A stretch of DNA of 64,000 nucleotides from Dryocola sp051297175 (GTDB lineage Bacteria > Pseudomonadota > Gammaproteobacteria > Enterobacterales > Enterobacteriaceae), in contig NZ_JBINNY010000001.1 of assembly GCF_051297175.1 (NCBI RefSeq), positions 3,782,001 to 3,846,000 on the forward strand. Reading direction: 5' to 3'. Below, one piece after another: positions 36,701 through 44,293 of this stretch (position 1 is its first letter; every line of letters starts with the position of its first letter). The position numbers were made by a program, and so were the translations under genes. Under the pieces are notes generated by a model. That model saw nothing but the letters and a program-made list of their open reading frames with translations, ran no database searches and had not been told where the DNA came from.

Positions 36701-36936
36701 GTCCAATCCTGATGACGTCACTGGCGTTTATCCTCGGGGTAATGCCACTGGTTATCAGCTCAGGTGCAGGCTCCGGCGCACAGAACGCCGTAGGTACTGG
36801 CGTAATGGGCGGGATGATTACAGCGACCGTGCTGGCAATCTTCTTCGTGCCGGTGTTCTTTGTGGTGGTTCGCCGCCGCTTCAGCCGCAAGACTGAAGAC
36901 ATTGAGCATACGCATCCGGTAGAGCATCACCAGTAA
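33787..36936 (+). CDS. acrB: AcrB, RND multidrug efflux transporter
   Basis: A 1049-residue inner-membrane drug:proton antiporter, identical in length to E. coli AcrB. The N-terminus MAKFFIDRPIFAWVIAIIIM, the relay residues Asp407-Asp408 in GLLVDDAIVVVENVERV, and Lys940 in the helix SAKNAILIVEFAKD are visible; the Phe-rich distal pocket region is intact. It forms the trimeric pump of AcrAB-TolC that exports dyes, detergents, bile salts and antibiotics. No insertion or truncation. Confidence 0.98.
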   Translation: MAKFFIDRPIFAWVIAIIIMLAGGLAIMKLPIAQYPTIAPPAITISATYPGADAKTVQDTVTQVIEQNMNGIDGLLYMSSTSDSSGTVQITITFDSGTDADIAQVQVQNKLQLAMPLLPQEVQQQGVSVEKSSSSFLMVLGMINTDGSMTQEDIADYVGATIKDPISRTNGVGDVQLFGAQYAMRIWMDPNKLNNFQLTPVDVIAAIKAQNAQVAAGQLGGTPPVKGQQLNASIIAQTRLKSADEFSKILLKVNQDGSRVLLKDVAKVELGGENYDVIARYNGQPASGLGIKLATGANALDTAEAVRATVEKLQPYFPAGLKVVYPYDTTPFVKISINEVVKTLVEAIVLVFLVMYLFLQNFRATLIPTIAVPVVLLGTFAILAIFGYSINTLTMFGMVLAIGLLVDDAIVVVENVERVMVEEGLPPKEATRKSMEQIQGALVGIAMVLSAVFIPMAFFGGSTGAIYRQFSITIVSAMVLSVLVAMILTPALCATMLKPVPKGHHAEKKGFFGWFNNMFEKSTHHYTDSVGNILRSTGRYLLLYLLIVVGMALLFVRLPSSFLPDEDQGVFLTMAQLPAGATQERTQKVLNEVSDYYLKNEKANVNSVFTVNGFGFSGRGQNTGLAFVSLKDWGDRPGEENKVPAIAGRASAHFAQIKDAMVFAFNLPAIVELGTATGFDFQLIDQANLGHDKLTQARNQLFGEIAKHPDLLVGVRPNGLEDTPQFKVDIDQEKAQALGVSISDINTTLGAAWGGSYVNDFIDRGRVKKVYVMADAPFRMLPQDINEWYVRGSEGQMVPFSSFSTAHWEYGSPRLERYNGLPSMEILGQAAPGKSTGEAMNMMEELASKLPTGIGYDWTGMSYQERLSGNQAPALYAISLIVVFLCLAALYESWSIPFSVMLVVPLGVFGALLAATFRGLTNDVYFQVGLLTTIGLSAKNAILIVEFAKDLMEKEGKGLIEATLEAVRMRLRPILMTSLAFILGVMPLVISSGAGSGAQNAVGTGVMGGMITATVLAIFFVPVFFVVVRRRFSRKTEDIEHTHPVEHHQ

Positions 36937-36953
36937 CTCGCTCATGAGTTCCT

Positions 36954-36979
36954 AAAAGGCCGCGCAAGCGGCCTTTTTT
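36954..36979 (+). terminator. Rho-independent terminator of acrAB
   Basis: AAAAGGCCGC - GCAA - GCGGCC followed by six T, 17 bases after the acrB stop; the A-rich left arm could also terminate the opposite strand. Confidence 0.92.
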
Positions 36980-36982
36980 ATG

Positions 36983-37491
36983 CCTATTAACCTTATAGGA
37001 GATATGCCAATATATAAGCATTGCTGGGCTATACTCTGCCGATTGATTTCAAAATGTTGCTGAATGCTTTATTTCTAACATAAAAATATTAAGAGACTTT
37101 AATCTTAAATTTTCTTTTGCGGAGTTTTAAATCCGGGACCATACTTATTAATTAAGATAATTCTTAAGCAGCAATCTGGTTGGATTAAATTTAACAATTG
37201 CGGATACCCCCCCTTAACTCCATGATATTGGGCCAGGTTAACGCCTGCATTAAGACTATCCGCATCGTTGAAAAAGCCTAAATTCATACAGAAGTATTAA
37301 CAGACAGCGCGTTAGCCAGACGAATAGCCTATGAATTGTAATTTTTAGTAATAGCGCGAGGAAATCTTTTGCAGATTGATTTATAGTTAAGGCATATGGA
37401 ATAATCGTTGTAAATGATCTCACCTCCTCAAGGTGTGTCCACCCCGGCGCGTTATGTTTATCATTTTTTCACCGATAAAAGGGGATGCATT
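36983..37491. other. AT-rich gap between acrB and tomB
   Basis: About 500 bp of clearly AT-rich DNA. The only open frame is a 60-codon minus-strand one (37105-37287) with no ribosome site and no family I recognise. The right end holds the tomB leader, with a small hairpin CACCT-CCTCA-AGGTG near 37421-37435 and a GGGG element before the tomB ATG. I see no RNA gene that I can name. Confidence 0.5.
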
Positions 37492-37866
37492 ATGGACGAA
37501 TACTCACCAAAACGGCATGATATAGCGCAGCTTAAATTTCTCTGCGAAAACCTGTATCATGATTGCCTGACCACCCTTGGTGAGAGCAATCATGGGTGGG
37601 TCAACGATCCTACATCAGCCATTAACTTACAGTTAAATGAATTGATTGAACACATTGCTGCCTTTGCGCTTAATTACAAGATTAAGTATGACGACGAAAG
37701 CAAATTGATTGAACAAATAGACGAATACCTGGATGACACCTTCATGCTTTTCAGCAACTACGGCATCAATGCGCAGGAGCTGCAGAAATGGCGTAAGTCG
37801 GGGAATCGGTTGTTCCGGTGTTTCGTCAGTGAGAGCCGCGCTAACCCGGTCAGCCTCTCTTTTTAA
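37492..37866 (+). CDS. tomB: TomB, Hha toxicity modulator / antitoxin
   Basis: A 124-residue acidic helical protein, same length as E. coli TomB (YbaJ). It begins MDEYSPKRHDIAQLKFLCEN and contains the conserved NHGWVNDPTSAINLQLNELI. It counteracts Hha toxicity and affects biofilm and conjugation; the E. coli protein destabilises Hha by an oxygen-dependent mechanism involving its single conserved Cys near the end (RLFRCFV). It is 31 bp upstream of hha, as a two-gene operon. The longer open frame upstream of MDEYS is not conserved. Confidence 0.95.
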   Translation: MDEYSPKRHDIAQLKFLCENLYHDCLTTLGESNHGWVNDPTSAINLQLNELIEHIAAFALNYKIKYDDESKLIEQIDEYLDDTFMLFSNYGINAQELQKWRKSGNRLFRCFVSESRANPVSLSF

Positions 37867-37897
37867 AAAAACTATTACAAACACTTAAGGTGAATTT

Positions 37898-38116
37898 ATG
37901 ACAACTAAACCCTTAACGAAGACCGATTATTTGATGCGTCTGCGACGTTGCCAAACAATTGATACGTTAGAACGCGTAATTGAAAAGAATAAATATGAAT
38001 TATCTGACAATGAACTGGCGGTATTTTATTCAGCAGCCGATCATCGTCTTGCCGAACTCACAATGAATAAGCTTTACGATAAGATACCACCTTCAGTATG
38101 GAAATTTATTCGCTAA
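37898..38116 (+). CDS. hha: Haemolysin expression modulator Hha
   Basis: A 72-residue nucleoid-associated protein of the Hha/YmoA family that binds H-NS to silence horizontally acquired AT-rich genes. The sequence from KPLTKTDYLMRLRRCQTIDT to the C-terminal VWKFIR is nearly identical to E. coli Hha. It is the toxin-like member of the tomB-hha pair. Confidence 0.97.
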   Translation: MTTKPLTKTDYLMRLRRCQTIDTLERVIEKNKYELSDNELAVFYSAADHRLAELTMNKLYDKIPPSVWKFIR

Positions 38117-38382
38117 TACCCCAATCCCTTATTGTTTACTTTTAGTACGCTGGCCCGGTTCTTCTGGTTGCCATGTTCAGGCGAAGCGACCCCTACGTTT
38201 GGTTGTTTCACTTCGTCCACATGGCCAACATTCTTTCGGTAGCCACCCTCTTTCGTTTTTCTGGAACTCGGCCCAGGCCGCAAAATGTGATCTCATACAC
38301 AGAGAGGGAACGTTCCCAATCACGGCGGCGTATTTTCGTTTACGGTATTAGCTTCCTTCTCCAGAACAAACTGAGTGCCACT

Positions 38383-38934
38383 ATGAGTGAAGAAAAACGT
38401 AAGATGATTGCAGGCGAGCTGTATCGCCCCGGCGACGAACAGCTGCATGATGACCGCGTAAAAGCCCGACATCTGGTGCATCGCTATAACCATACCGCGC
38501 CGGATGAAAAAGCCGTGCGTCAGGAACTGCTCTCACAGCTGCTTGGCAGCAGCAACGGTGCCTATATCGAACCGTCCTTCCGCTGCGATTACGGCTATAA
38601 CATTTATCTCGGCAATAACTTCTACGCCAACTTCGACTGCGTGATCCTTGACGTCTGCGAAGTCCACATTGGCGACAACTGCATGCTCGCCCCTGGCGTA
38701 CACATCTATACCGCAACCCATCCGCTGGACGCCCAGACGCGCAACAGCGGCGTTGAGTTCGGCAAACCGGTCACGATTGGGCACAACGTGTGGATTGGCG
38801 GACGTGCGGTGATTAACCCAGGCGTGAATATTGGCGATAACGTGGTGATAGGCTCTGGCGCTGTGGTAACAAAAGATATTCCGGCCAACAGCGTGGTCGC
38901 CGGTAACCCCGCGCGAATTATCAAAACGCTGTAA
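38383..38934 (+). CDS. maa: Maltose O-acetyltransferase
   Basis: A 183-residue left-handed beta-helix (hexapeptide repeat) acetyltransferase that acetylates maltose and other sugars with acetyl-CoA. The N-terminal Mac domain (KMIAGELYRPGDEQLHDDRV) precedes FRCDYGYNIYLGNNFYANFD, GVHIYTATHPLD (catalytic His) and GNPARIIKTL. The start MSEEKRKM gives the E. coli length; the 70-codon open extension upstream has no support. Confidence 0.94.
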   Translation: MSEEKRKMIAGELYRPGDEQLHDDRVKARHLVHRYNHTAPDEKAVRQELLSQLLGSSNGAYIEPSFRCDYGYNIYLGNNFYANFDCVILDVCEVHIGDNCMLAPGVHIYTATHPLDAQTRNSGVEFGKPVTIGHNVWIGGRAVINPGVNIGDNVVIGSGAVVTKDIPANSVVAGNPARIIKTL

Positions 38935-39066
38935 GCGCGAGGCGGCGCGGTTAACTGTTATGGTTAATTTTGACTAATCTGTTACTTTTTTGCCGGGTGG
39001 CGGCTTCTTAAAATAGGGGCGTCACCTTTGTGACATTTGTCGCTACCAGAAATCAGAAGGCTCCCC

Positions 39067-39540
39067 ATGACCGAAATCCAGCGCCTGCTTAACGATACGA
39101 TTGAACAACTGAACGTCGCCGAGAAGCGAGATAATCGCCCGCGCTTTAGCATCAGCTTTATTCGTAAACATCCTGGCCTGTTTATCGGCATGTGGGTGGG
39201 CTGGTTCGCCACGCTAATCGTCATGATGCAGTCCGAAACCCTGGCAGGCTCGGTGTGGCTGCTGGTGGTGCTGTTTGCCCTGCTGAACGGGTTCTTCTTT
39301 TTCGACGTTAACCCCCGCTACCGCTACAGCGATATCGACGTGCTCGATCTACGGGTTTGCTACAACGGCGAATGGTACAACACGCGTCACGTCCCGCCGA
39401 CGCTGATAGAAAATATCCTGCAATCCCCGCGCGTGGACGAAGAGCAAAAATCGCTGCTGCACAAAATGATTGGCCGCAAAGGCGAGCTGTCGTTTTACGA
39501 TGTGTTTTCGCTGTCTCGCGAGACGGCTAAGTCGTCGTAA
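39067..39540 (+). CDS. ylaC: YlaC inner-membrane protein
   Basis: A 157-residue protein with two adjacent membrane helices (GLFIGMWVGWFATLIVMM and GSVWLLVVLFALLNGFFFF, ~40-85) and a soluble C-terminal part (YRYSDIDVLDLRVCYNGEWY). It matches E. coli YlaC (156) throughout and lies after maa as there. The function is unknown. Confidence 0.93.
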   Translation: MTEIQRLLNDTIEQLNVAEKRDNRPRFSISFIRKHPGLFIGMWVGWFATLIVMMQSETLAGSVWLLVVLFALLNGFFFFDVNPRYRYSDIDVLDLRVCYNGEWYNTRHVPPTLIENILQSPRVDEEQKSLLHKMIGRKGELSFYDVFSLSRETAKSS

Positions 39541-39616
39541 GCGGATCCCTCCGCCGTGAAACAGGTGGGTTGGGGTGAGGTTCCCGGAGGAACGCCTCGC
39601 CCCGAATATCTCAGAT

Positions 39617-39757
39617 TTACCTTTTCTTCTTCCTGCCCTGCACCGCTTTAAACCGCGGGTTGCTTTTGCAAATCACATACACCCTTCCCTTGCGCTTCAC
39701 AATCTGACAGTCCGGGTGGCGGCTCTTCGCGCTACGAAGCGAACTCAATACCTTCAT
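39617..39757 (-). CDS. ykgO: Alternative ribosomal protein bL36 (YkgO, zinc-free form)
   Basis: A 46-residue paralogue of bL36: MKVLSSLRSAKSRHPDCQIV, then KRKGRVYVICKSNPRFKAVQ and GRKKKR. The zinc-binding C4/C3H pattern of the housekeeping form is not kept (only two Cys remain). Such forms replace the zinc-containing one under zinc limitation. It starts 3 bp after rpmE2 on the same strand and shares its Zur-controlled promoter. Confidence 0.93.
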   Translation of the reverse strand: MKVLSSLRSAKSRHPDCQIVKRKGRVYVICKSNPRFKAVQGRKKKR

Positions 39758-39760
39758 CTT

Positions 39761-40018
39761 TTATGCCTCCTTGCCAAAGAAACGGCCAAAGCGCTGCTGG
39801 AAGCGCGCCGGGCTGCCTTCTTTATCAAAGGTTCTCTGCTTGCCGGTGTAGTAAGCATGCGAAGCGGAGGACACTTCGATAGTGATATACGGGTAAGTTT
39901 GACCTTCAAGCTCAATCTCACGATCGGTCTTAATCGTCGAACCGACTTTAAAGTATTCGTTCGCGCTGGTGTCGTGGAACACCACGGTGCGGTAATGAGG
40001 ATGAATATCGCGTTTCAT
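39761..40018 (-). CDS. rpmE2: Alternative ribosomal protein bL31 type B (zinc-free form)
   Basis: An 85-residue bL31 paralogue (YkgM type): MKRDIHPHYRTVVFHDTSAN then EYFKVGSTIKTDREIELEGQ. It contains no cysteine, so it is the C-minus form used when zinc is scarce and releases zinc from displaced bL31. First gene of rpmE2-ykgO, behind a Zur box. Confidence 0.95.
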   Translation of the reverse strand: MKRDIHPHYRTVVFHDTSANEYFKVGSTIKTDREIELEGQTYPYITIEVSSASHAYYTGKQRTFDKEGSPARFQQRFGRFFGKEA

Positions 40019-40034
40019 TGGCCTTGTCTCGATA

Positions 40035-40049
40035 TGTTATAACATAACA
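40035..40049 (-). promoter_or_regulatory. Zur box upstream of rpmE2-ykgO
   Basis: The palindrome TGTTAT-AAC-ATAACA sits 17 bases upstream of the rpmE2 start. It fits the enterobacterial Zur operator core (GTTATA...TATAAC type) and the expected zinc control of C-minus ribosomal paralogues. Confidence 0.85.
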
Positions 40050-40112
40050 ATACGGTAAAAGATGATCGCTAAAAATGCAAGCCTGTTTATTCGCGGGAGG
40101 GAAAATAAAGGG

Positions 40113-40135
40113 TCGGGCGCACCGCAGCGCGCCCG
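40113..40135 (-). terminator. Probable terminator of the chemoreceptor gene
   Basis: Inverted repeat TCGGGCGCG / GTGCGCCCGA on the minus strand, followed by CCCTTTATTTT, a few bases after the stop. Confidence 0.65.
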
Positions 40136-40141
40136 AAAAGA

Positions 40142-42043
40142 TTACAGCCTGAAGCTTGCGACCACGCGCTCAAGCTGCTGAGTTTGCTCAGACATGGAAA
40201 GCGACGCGGAGGACACCTGCTGCACCAGCGTGGCGTTCTGCTGGGTCGTATTATCAAGCTGGTTAATCGCGAGGTTCACCTGCTCAATGCCGGTACTCTG
40301 CTCGCGGCTTGAGGACATAATCTCCCCCATCAGCGTCGTCACGTTGCGCACGCCCTGCATCAGCTCGTCCATGGTGCTGCCCGCCTGGGTCACCAGATCC
40401 GTGCCGAGGTTAACGTTGCTGACCGACGTTTCAATCAGCGACTTAATCTCCCGCGCCGACTGTGCTGAACGCTGCGCCAGGTTGCGAACTTCCGCCGCGA
40501 CGACCGCAAACCCGCGCCCCTGCTCACCCGCTCGCGCCGCCTCTACCGCCGCGTTCAGCGCCAGAATGTTGGTCTGGAAAGCAATGCTGTCGATAACCCC
40601 GATGATATCCACCACCTTGCCGGACGAATTTTGAATCGCGTTCATGGTGGTCACCACCTGCTTCACCACCTCGCCGCCCTTCATCGCAACCCCGGAAGCC
40701 TCGTGCGCCAGCTCGTTGGCGTGGGCCGCGTTGTCCGCATTCTGGCGAACCGTGCTGGTCAGCTCCTCCATGGACGCCGCCGTCTGCTCGATGGAGCTGG
40801 CCTGCTCCTCGGTTCGCGCCGACAAATCCTGATTCCCGGCGGCAATCTGGTGCGAAGCCGAAGTAATCGCACGCGCGCTGTCCCCAACCTGCCGCAGCAT
40901 GGTTTGCAGATGGGCAATCACGTCGTTAAAGCTGCCGATAATGGCGTTAAATTCCGGGCTGCTGCTCGGCTCAAGGCGCTGCGTCAGGTCGGCACCGCCG
41001 GCGGACAGGCGGCTAATGTTGTGGTTCAGGTCGGCCAGGCGGCGCATAAAGCTGCGGATAAACAGCACCAGCACGCCGAGCAGCAGCAGCGCCATCGGTA
41101 TCTGCACCATGCTCAGGCGCATCATGATGGTATCGGTCTGTTTGGTCAGCAGCGCGGTCGGCAAATCGACGGCGATAATCCACGGGCTGCCCTTGATCGC
41201 CTGCAGCATCACGGTGTGCGAGGTGCCGTCGTTATCGTATTCCTGTTCGCGATCCTGTTTGGCGTCATAGCCCGGCAGGATCTCCTGCACGGCCTTCGCC
41301 ATCGGCAAATCGCCCATATCAGCAAGATTCTTCAGGCTCGCCGCCTTGCCGATTTGATCCGCGTTGCCAACGATCTTGCCGTCGGCTTCGATAATCAGCA
41401 CCTTACCGCCGATCCCCTCGCCCATCTGCTGGGCAAGCTGGTTAAAGAAGCCCAGCGTCACGTCGATGGTCGCAACACCCCACGGCTGGCCGTCCTTGCT
41501 GATAGCCATCGCGCAGTTGGTGCGCGGCTGCGGGCTGGCATCATCCTGATAGGCGTTTGCCCACGCGCACTGCCCCGCAGGCGCTGCGAGGCCAGATTTA
41601 TACCAAACCTGCTCGTAATAGTTCGGTGCCGCATCCGAGTTCCAGTAGGTGTTTTCCTCAAGACTGCCGCTGGCGTTGCGCGCGAAGAAAGTGCTGAACT
41701 TACTGCGCCCGGCCTCGCGCTTTTCCGGCAGCGGCCAGATACCGCCGCCAAACACGTTCACATCCTGATACTGGTCGACAAGCGCGGGCAGCAGGCGGTT
41801 GATGTCGTCGCTTTGCATCGTGGCAACCGACTGGGTGATGCTGCGCATTTGCGCCTGCACGCGGTTCATCTGCTCGACGATATTCACCGCCACGTTCCCC
41901 ACCTCATAGCGAATCAGCTGCGTTTCATTGCGCTTGATTTGCGGCGTAACGAAATAGTGGATCACAAGCGTGGTGATAAGCGTCAGCAACGCGAAGAAAA
42001 GGCATAAAGAAACGATAAAGCGGGACTGTGTTGATCTAAACAT
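40142..42043 (-). CDS. Methyl-accepting chemotaxis protein
   Basis: A 633-residue transmembrane chemoreceptor. TM1 (SLCLFFALLTLITTLVIHYF) is followed by a ~270-residue periplasmic dCache-type domain (with FGGGIWPLPEKR, TYWNSDAAPNYYEQVWYKSG), TM2 (MVQIPMALLLLGVLVLFI), a HAMP domain and the signalling domain with the hairpin tip IDSIAFQTNILALNAAVEAA then RAGEQGRGFAVVA. It lacks the C-terminal NWETF CheR-binding pentapeptide (ends RVVASFRL). The dCache domain suggests a small amino acid or carboxylate ligand; I cannot name it. No close E. coli orthologue is recalled. Confidence 0.9.
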   Translation of the reverse strand: MFRSTQSRFIVSLCLFFALLTLITTLVIHYFVTPQIKRNETQLIRYEVGNVAVNIVEQMNRVQAQMRSITQSVATMQSDDINRLLPALVDQYQDVNVFGGGIWPLPEKREAGRSKFSTFFARNASGSLEENTYWNSDAAPNYYEQVWYKSGLAAPAGQCAWANAYQDDASPQPRTNCAMAISKDGQPWGVATIDVTLGFFNQLAQQMGEGIGGKVLIIEADGKIVGNADQIGKAASLKNLADMGDLPMAKAVQEILPGYDAKQDREQEYDNDGTSHTVMLQAIKGSPWIIAVDLPTALLTKQTDTIMMRLSMVQIPMALLLLGVLVLFIRSFMRRLADLNHNISRLSAGGADLTQRLEPSSSPEFNAIIGSFNDVIAHLQTMLRQVGDSARAITSASHQIAAGNQDLSARTEEQASSIEQTAASMEELTSTVRQNADNAAHANELAHEASGVAMKGGEVVKQVVTTMNAIQNSSGKVVDIIGVIDSIAFQTNILALNAAVEAARAGEQGRGFAVVAAEVRNLAQRSAQSAREIKSLIETSVSNVNLGTDLVTQAGSTMDELMQGVRNVTTLMGEIMSSSREQSTGIEQVNLAINQLDNTTQQNATLVQQVSSASLSMSEQTQQLERVVASFRL

Positions 42044-42353
42044 GGCGGTGGCACCTGGTTTTCAAAGCGAAGCGCTTGCTGTTGTCTACGGCCCGCCGTC
42101 GTCAAACTTGAACGGAGAATATATTTAAGCCCCGGTTAAATATTTCCCTTTGAAATTAATTTCCTGTGAAATCCAGAACATAACAAATCCCCCTGAAACA
42201 CTTTGACATACTTTCCCCGTTAGCCACTTCCCGGCAATGCTTAGACCCCCGCCCGGCCATAACTTAGAAGATAACAATATTGGGCGGCGCGAAGCCCTTA
42301 CGGCAATGTTAAATCCATGAGCCGAACGCTCCTTCACCTACAGGGGAAACACC

Positions 42354-42479
42354 ATGATGCAGCGCTGTTGTTGTGCCAAATCGTCAGACCGCGAAACCAA
42401 ACTACCTGAATTACCTGGAGCTACCCATGAGCACAACCCACAGCACGGCGCTGCCGATACTCGACCTCTCACAGCTTAA
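42354..42479 (+). CDS. Candidate Cys-Cys-Cys leader peptide overlapping the oxygenase start
   Basis: A 41-codon open frame starting MMQRCCCAKSS with a strong ribosome site AGGGGA six bases before the ATG. It has three consecutive TGT Cys codons at positions 5-7. It runs through the ribosome site and start codon of the next gene (42427) in another frame and stops 53 bases inside it. This layout fits a translational attenuator: ribosomes that finish the leader would mask the downstream start, while ribosomes stalled at the Cys codons under cysteine shortage would leave it free. Known for actinobacterial sulfur genes; here it is inference, based on codons, ribosome site and overlap only. The 310 bp before it contain a possible -35 TTGACA (42203) and no gene. 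Confidence 0.55.
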   Translation: MMQRCCCAKSSDRETKLPELPGATHEHNPQHGAADTRPLTA

Positions 42480-43464
42480 CGGCACCGCAACCGATCGCGC
42501 CGCGTTCCTCGGCCAGCTGCGCCATGCCGCGCGGGAAATCGGCTTTTTCTATCTGATCAATCACGGCGTCAGCCCTGAACTGCAGCAGGCGGTACAGGAT
42601 GAAGCGCGCCGCTTCTTCGCCCTCCCCGATGCCGAAAAACAAAAAGTCGCCATGATCCACTCGCCGCATTTCCGTGGCTACAACCGTGCCGCCAGCGAAT
42701 TAACGCGCGGCAAGCCGGACTGGCGCGAACAGTTTGATTTAGGTGCGGAACGCCCCGCTTTGCCCTCAGGCAACGGTGAGCCGGGCTGGCATCGTTTACA
42801 GGGGCCAAACCTGTGGCCGCAAGCGCTCCCGGAACTGAAGCCCACGCTTTTACAGTTCCAGCGCGAAATGACCGCCGTCGCCCTGAAGCTGTTGCGCACC
42901 TTCGCCGAAGCGCTGGAGCTGCCCACCGACAGCTTCGACCCGCTTTACGGCAGCAGGCCGAACGAACACATCAAGCTGATTCGCTATCCGGGGCAGCAGT
43001 CCACGGTTGGCGACCAGGGCGTCGGGGCGCACAAAGATTCCGGCTTCCTGAGCTTCCTGCTTCAGGACCAGCAAAAGGGGTTGCAGGTAGAGGTCACGCC
43101 GGATAACTGGGTCGACGCCGTGCCGCTGCCCGGCAGCTTTGTGGTGAACATCGGCGAACTGCTGGAGCTTGCGACCAACGGCTACCTGCGCGCCACCGTG
43201 CACCGCGTCGTTTCCCCGCCGTCGAACGCCGAACGCCTGTCCATCGCATTCTTCCTCGGCGCGCAGCTTGACGCCGTCGTGCCGATTTACGCCCTGCCGC
43301 CCGAGCTTGCCCGCGAAGCGCTCGGCCCGGAAAGCGACCCGCGTAACCCGCTGCTGCGCGACGTGGGCTGGAACTACCTGAAAGGCCGCCTGCGCTCCCA
43401 TCCGGACGTGGCGGAACGTTATTACCCGGACGTGCTGCGTAACAGCGCAGAATTAATCGCTTAA
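42427..43464 (+). CDS. Isopenicillin N synthase-like 2-oxoglutarate/Fe(II) oxygenase
   Basis: A 345-residue cytoplasmic non-haem iron oxygenase. An N-terminal DIOX_N domain (LPILDLSQLNG, GFFYLINHGVSPELQ, FFALPDAEKQK) is followed by the 2OG-FeII core: HxD in VGAHKDSGFLSFLLQD, the distal His in RATVHRVVSP, and the Arg of ERLSIAFFLG that binds 2-oxoglutarate. Start MSTTHSTALP has GGAG six to seven bases upstream. It is the first gene of an operon with a MetQ-N-I-like importer, 19 bp before the binding protein gene, so it probably acts on the imported compound. The substrate is unknown. Confidence 0.88.
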   Translation: MSTTHSTALPILDLSQLNGTATDRAAFLGQLRHAAREIGFFYLINHGVSPELQQAVQDEARRFFALPDAEKQKVAMIHSPHFRGYNRAASELTRGKPDWREQFDLGAERPALPSGNGEPGWHRLQGPNLWPQALPELKPTLLQFQREMTAVALKLLRTFAEALELPTDSFDPLYGSRPNEHIKLIRYPGQQSTVGDQGVGAHKDSGFLSFLLQDQQKGLQVEVTPDNWVDAVPLPGSFVVNIGELLELATNGYLRATVHRVVSPPSNAERLSIAFFLGAQLDAVVPIYALPPELAREALGPESDPRNPLLRDVGWNYLKGRLRSHPDVAERYYPDVLRNSAELIA

Positions 43465-43483
43465 AACTAATAAGGAATAACCC

Positions 43484-44293
43484 ATGAAACGTGCCTCTTT
43501 TAAACTGGCAGGCGTTGCGCTGTCCTTGACTCTGGCCTTCAACGCCCACGCGGCCGAAACGTTACGCATTGCCGCCGACCCGGTGCCGCACGCGGAAATC
43601 CTCGCCTTCGTGCAGAAGCTCGACCCGAATCTGAAGCTGAAAATCGTTGAGCTAAGCAACGGCGTTAACGCCAACGAGCTGCTGGCAAACGGCGACGTGG
43701 ACGCCAACTACTTCCAGCACGTGCCCTATTTACGCGATCAGGAAAAAGCGCTGGGTAAAACCTTTAGCGTCGCCGCCACCGTGCATATCGAGCCGCTGGG
43801 GATCTATTCTCACAAATACAAAGACCTGAAGTCGGTGCCGGAAAACGCCACCGTTGCGGTGCCAAACAACGTCACCAACCTAAGCCGTGCGCTGTACCTG
43901 TTGCAGGACAAAGGGCTGATTACGCTCAAGCCGGAATTTAAAGACGCGGCCACCAACCAGGCCACGCCGAAAGATATCGCCAGCAATCCGAAGCACCTGA
44001 AAATCGTGGAGGTGGAATCCCCGCAGATCCCCCGCTCGCTTGACGATGTGGATCTGGGCGTGATCAACGGTAACTACGCGCTGGAAGCGGGCTTAACGCC
44101 TGCGAAGGACGCGCTAGGCCTGGAAAGCGCCACGCATAACCCGTACGCCAATATTCTGGTAACCAACCCGGATCTCGCCAACGACCCGCGCATCAAAGAG
44201 CTGGCGAAAGACCTTGAGTCTCCGCAGGTGGCCGAATACATCCGTAAGCAGTTCAACGGCTCGGTCATTCCGGTGGCAGCGCCGCAGTCATGA
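43484..44293 (+). CDS. MetQ/NlpA-family substrate-binding protein
   Basis: A 269-residue periplasmic binding protein. The signal peptide (MKRASFKLAGVALSLTLAFN then AHA/AE) has no lipobox Cys, unlike most MetQ proteins, so it should be soluble. The family core is visible: GVNANELLANGDVDANYFQH, VPNNVTNLSRALYLLQDKG, and ILVTNPDLANDP. The NlpA family binds methionine and related compounds; the exact ligand cannot be told. It overlaps the ATPase gene by 4 bp. Confidence 0.9.
   Translation: MKRASFKLAGVALSLTLAFNAHAAETLRIAADPVPHAEILAFVQKLDPNLKLKIVELSNGVNANELLANGDVDANYFQHVPYLRDQEKALGKTFSVAATVHIEPLGIYSHKYKDLKSVPENATVAVPNNVTNLSRALYLLQDKGLITLKPEFKDAATNQATPKDIASNPKHLKIVEVESPQIPRSLDDVDLGVINGNYALEAGLTPAKDALGLESATHNPYANILVTNPDLANDPRIKELAKDLESPQVAEYIRKQFNGSVIPVAAPQS

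Noticed and set aside
37105..37287. 60-codon minus-strand ORF in the acrB-tomB gap
   Set aside because: No ribosome site, no recognisable family and AT-rich sequence; kept only as part of the gap description.
38173..38382. 70-codon N-terminal extension of maa
   Set aside because: The family starts at MSEEKRKM and the extension shows no conserved sequence.
42044..42353. Riboswitch upstream of the oxygenase operon
   Set aside because: I could not recognise any known riboswitch core (SAM, cobalamin, TPP); the leader ORF is the better-supported element.
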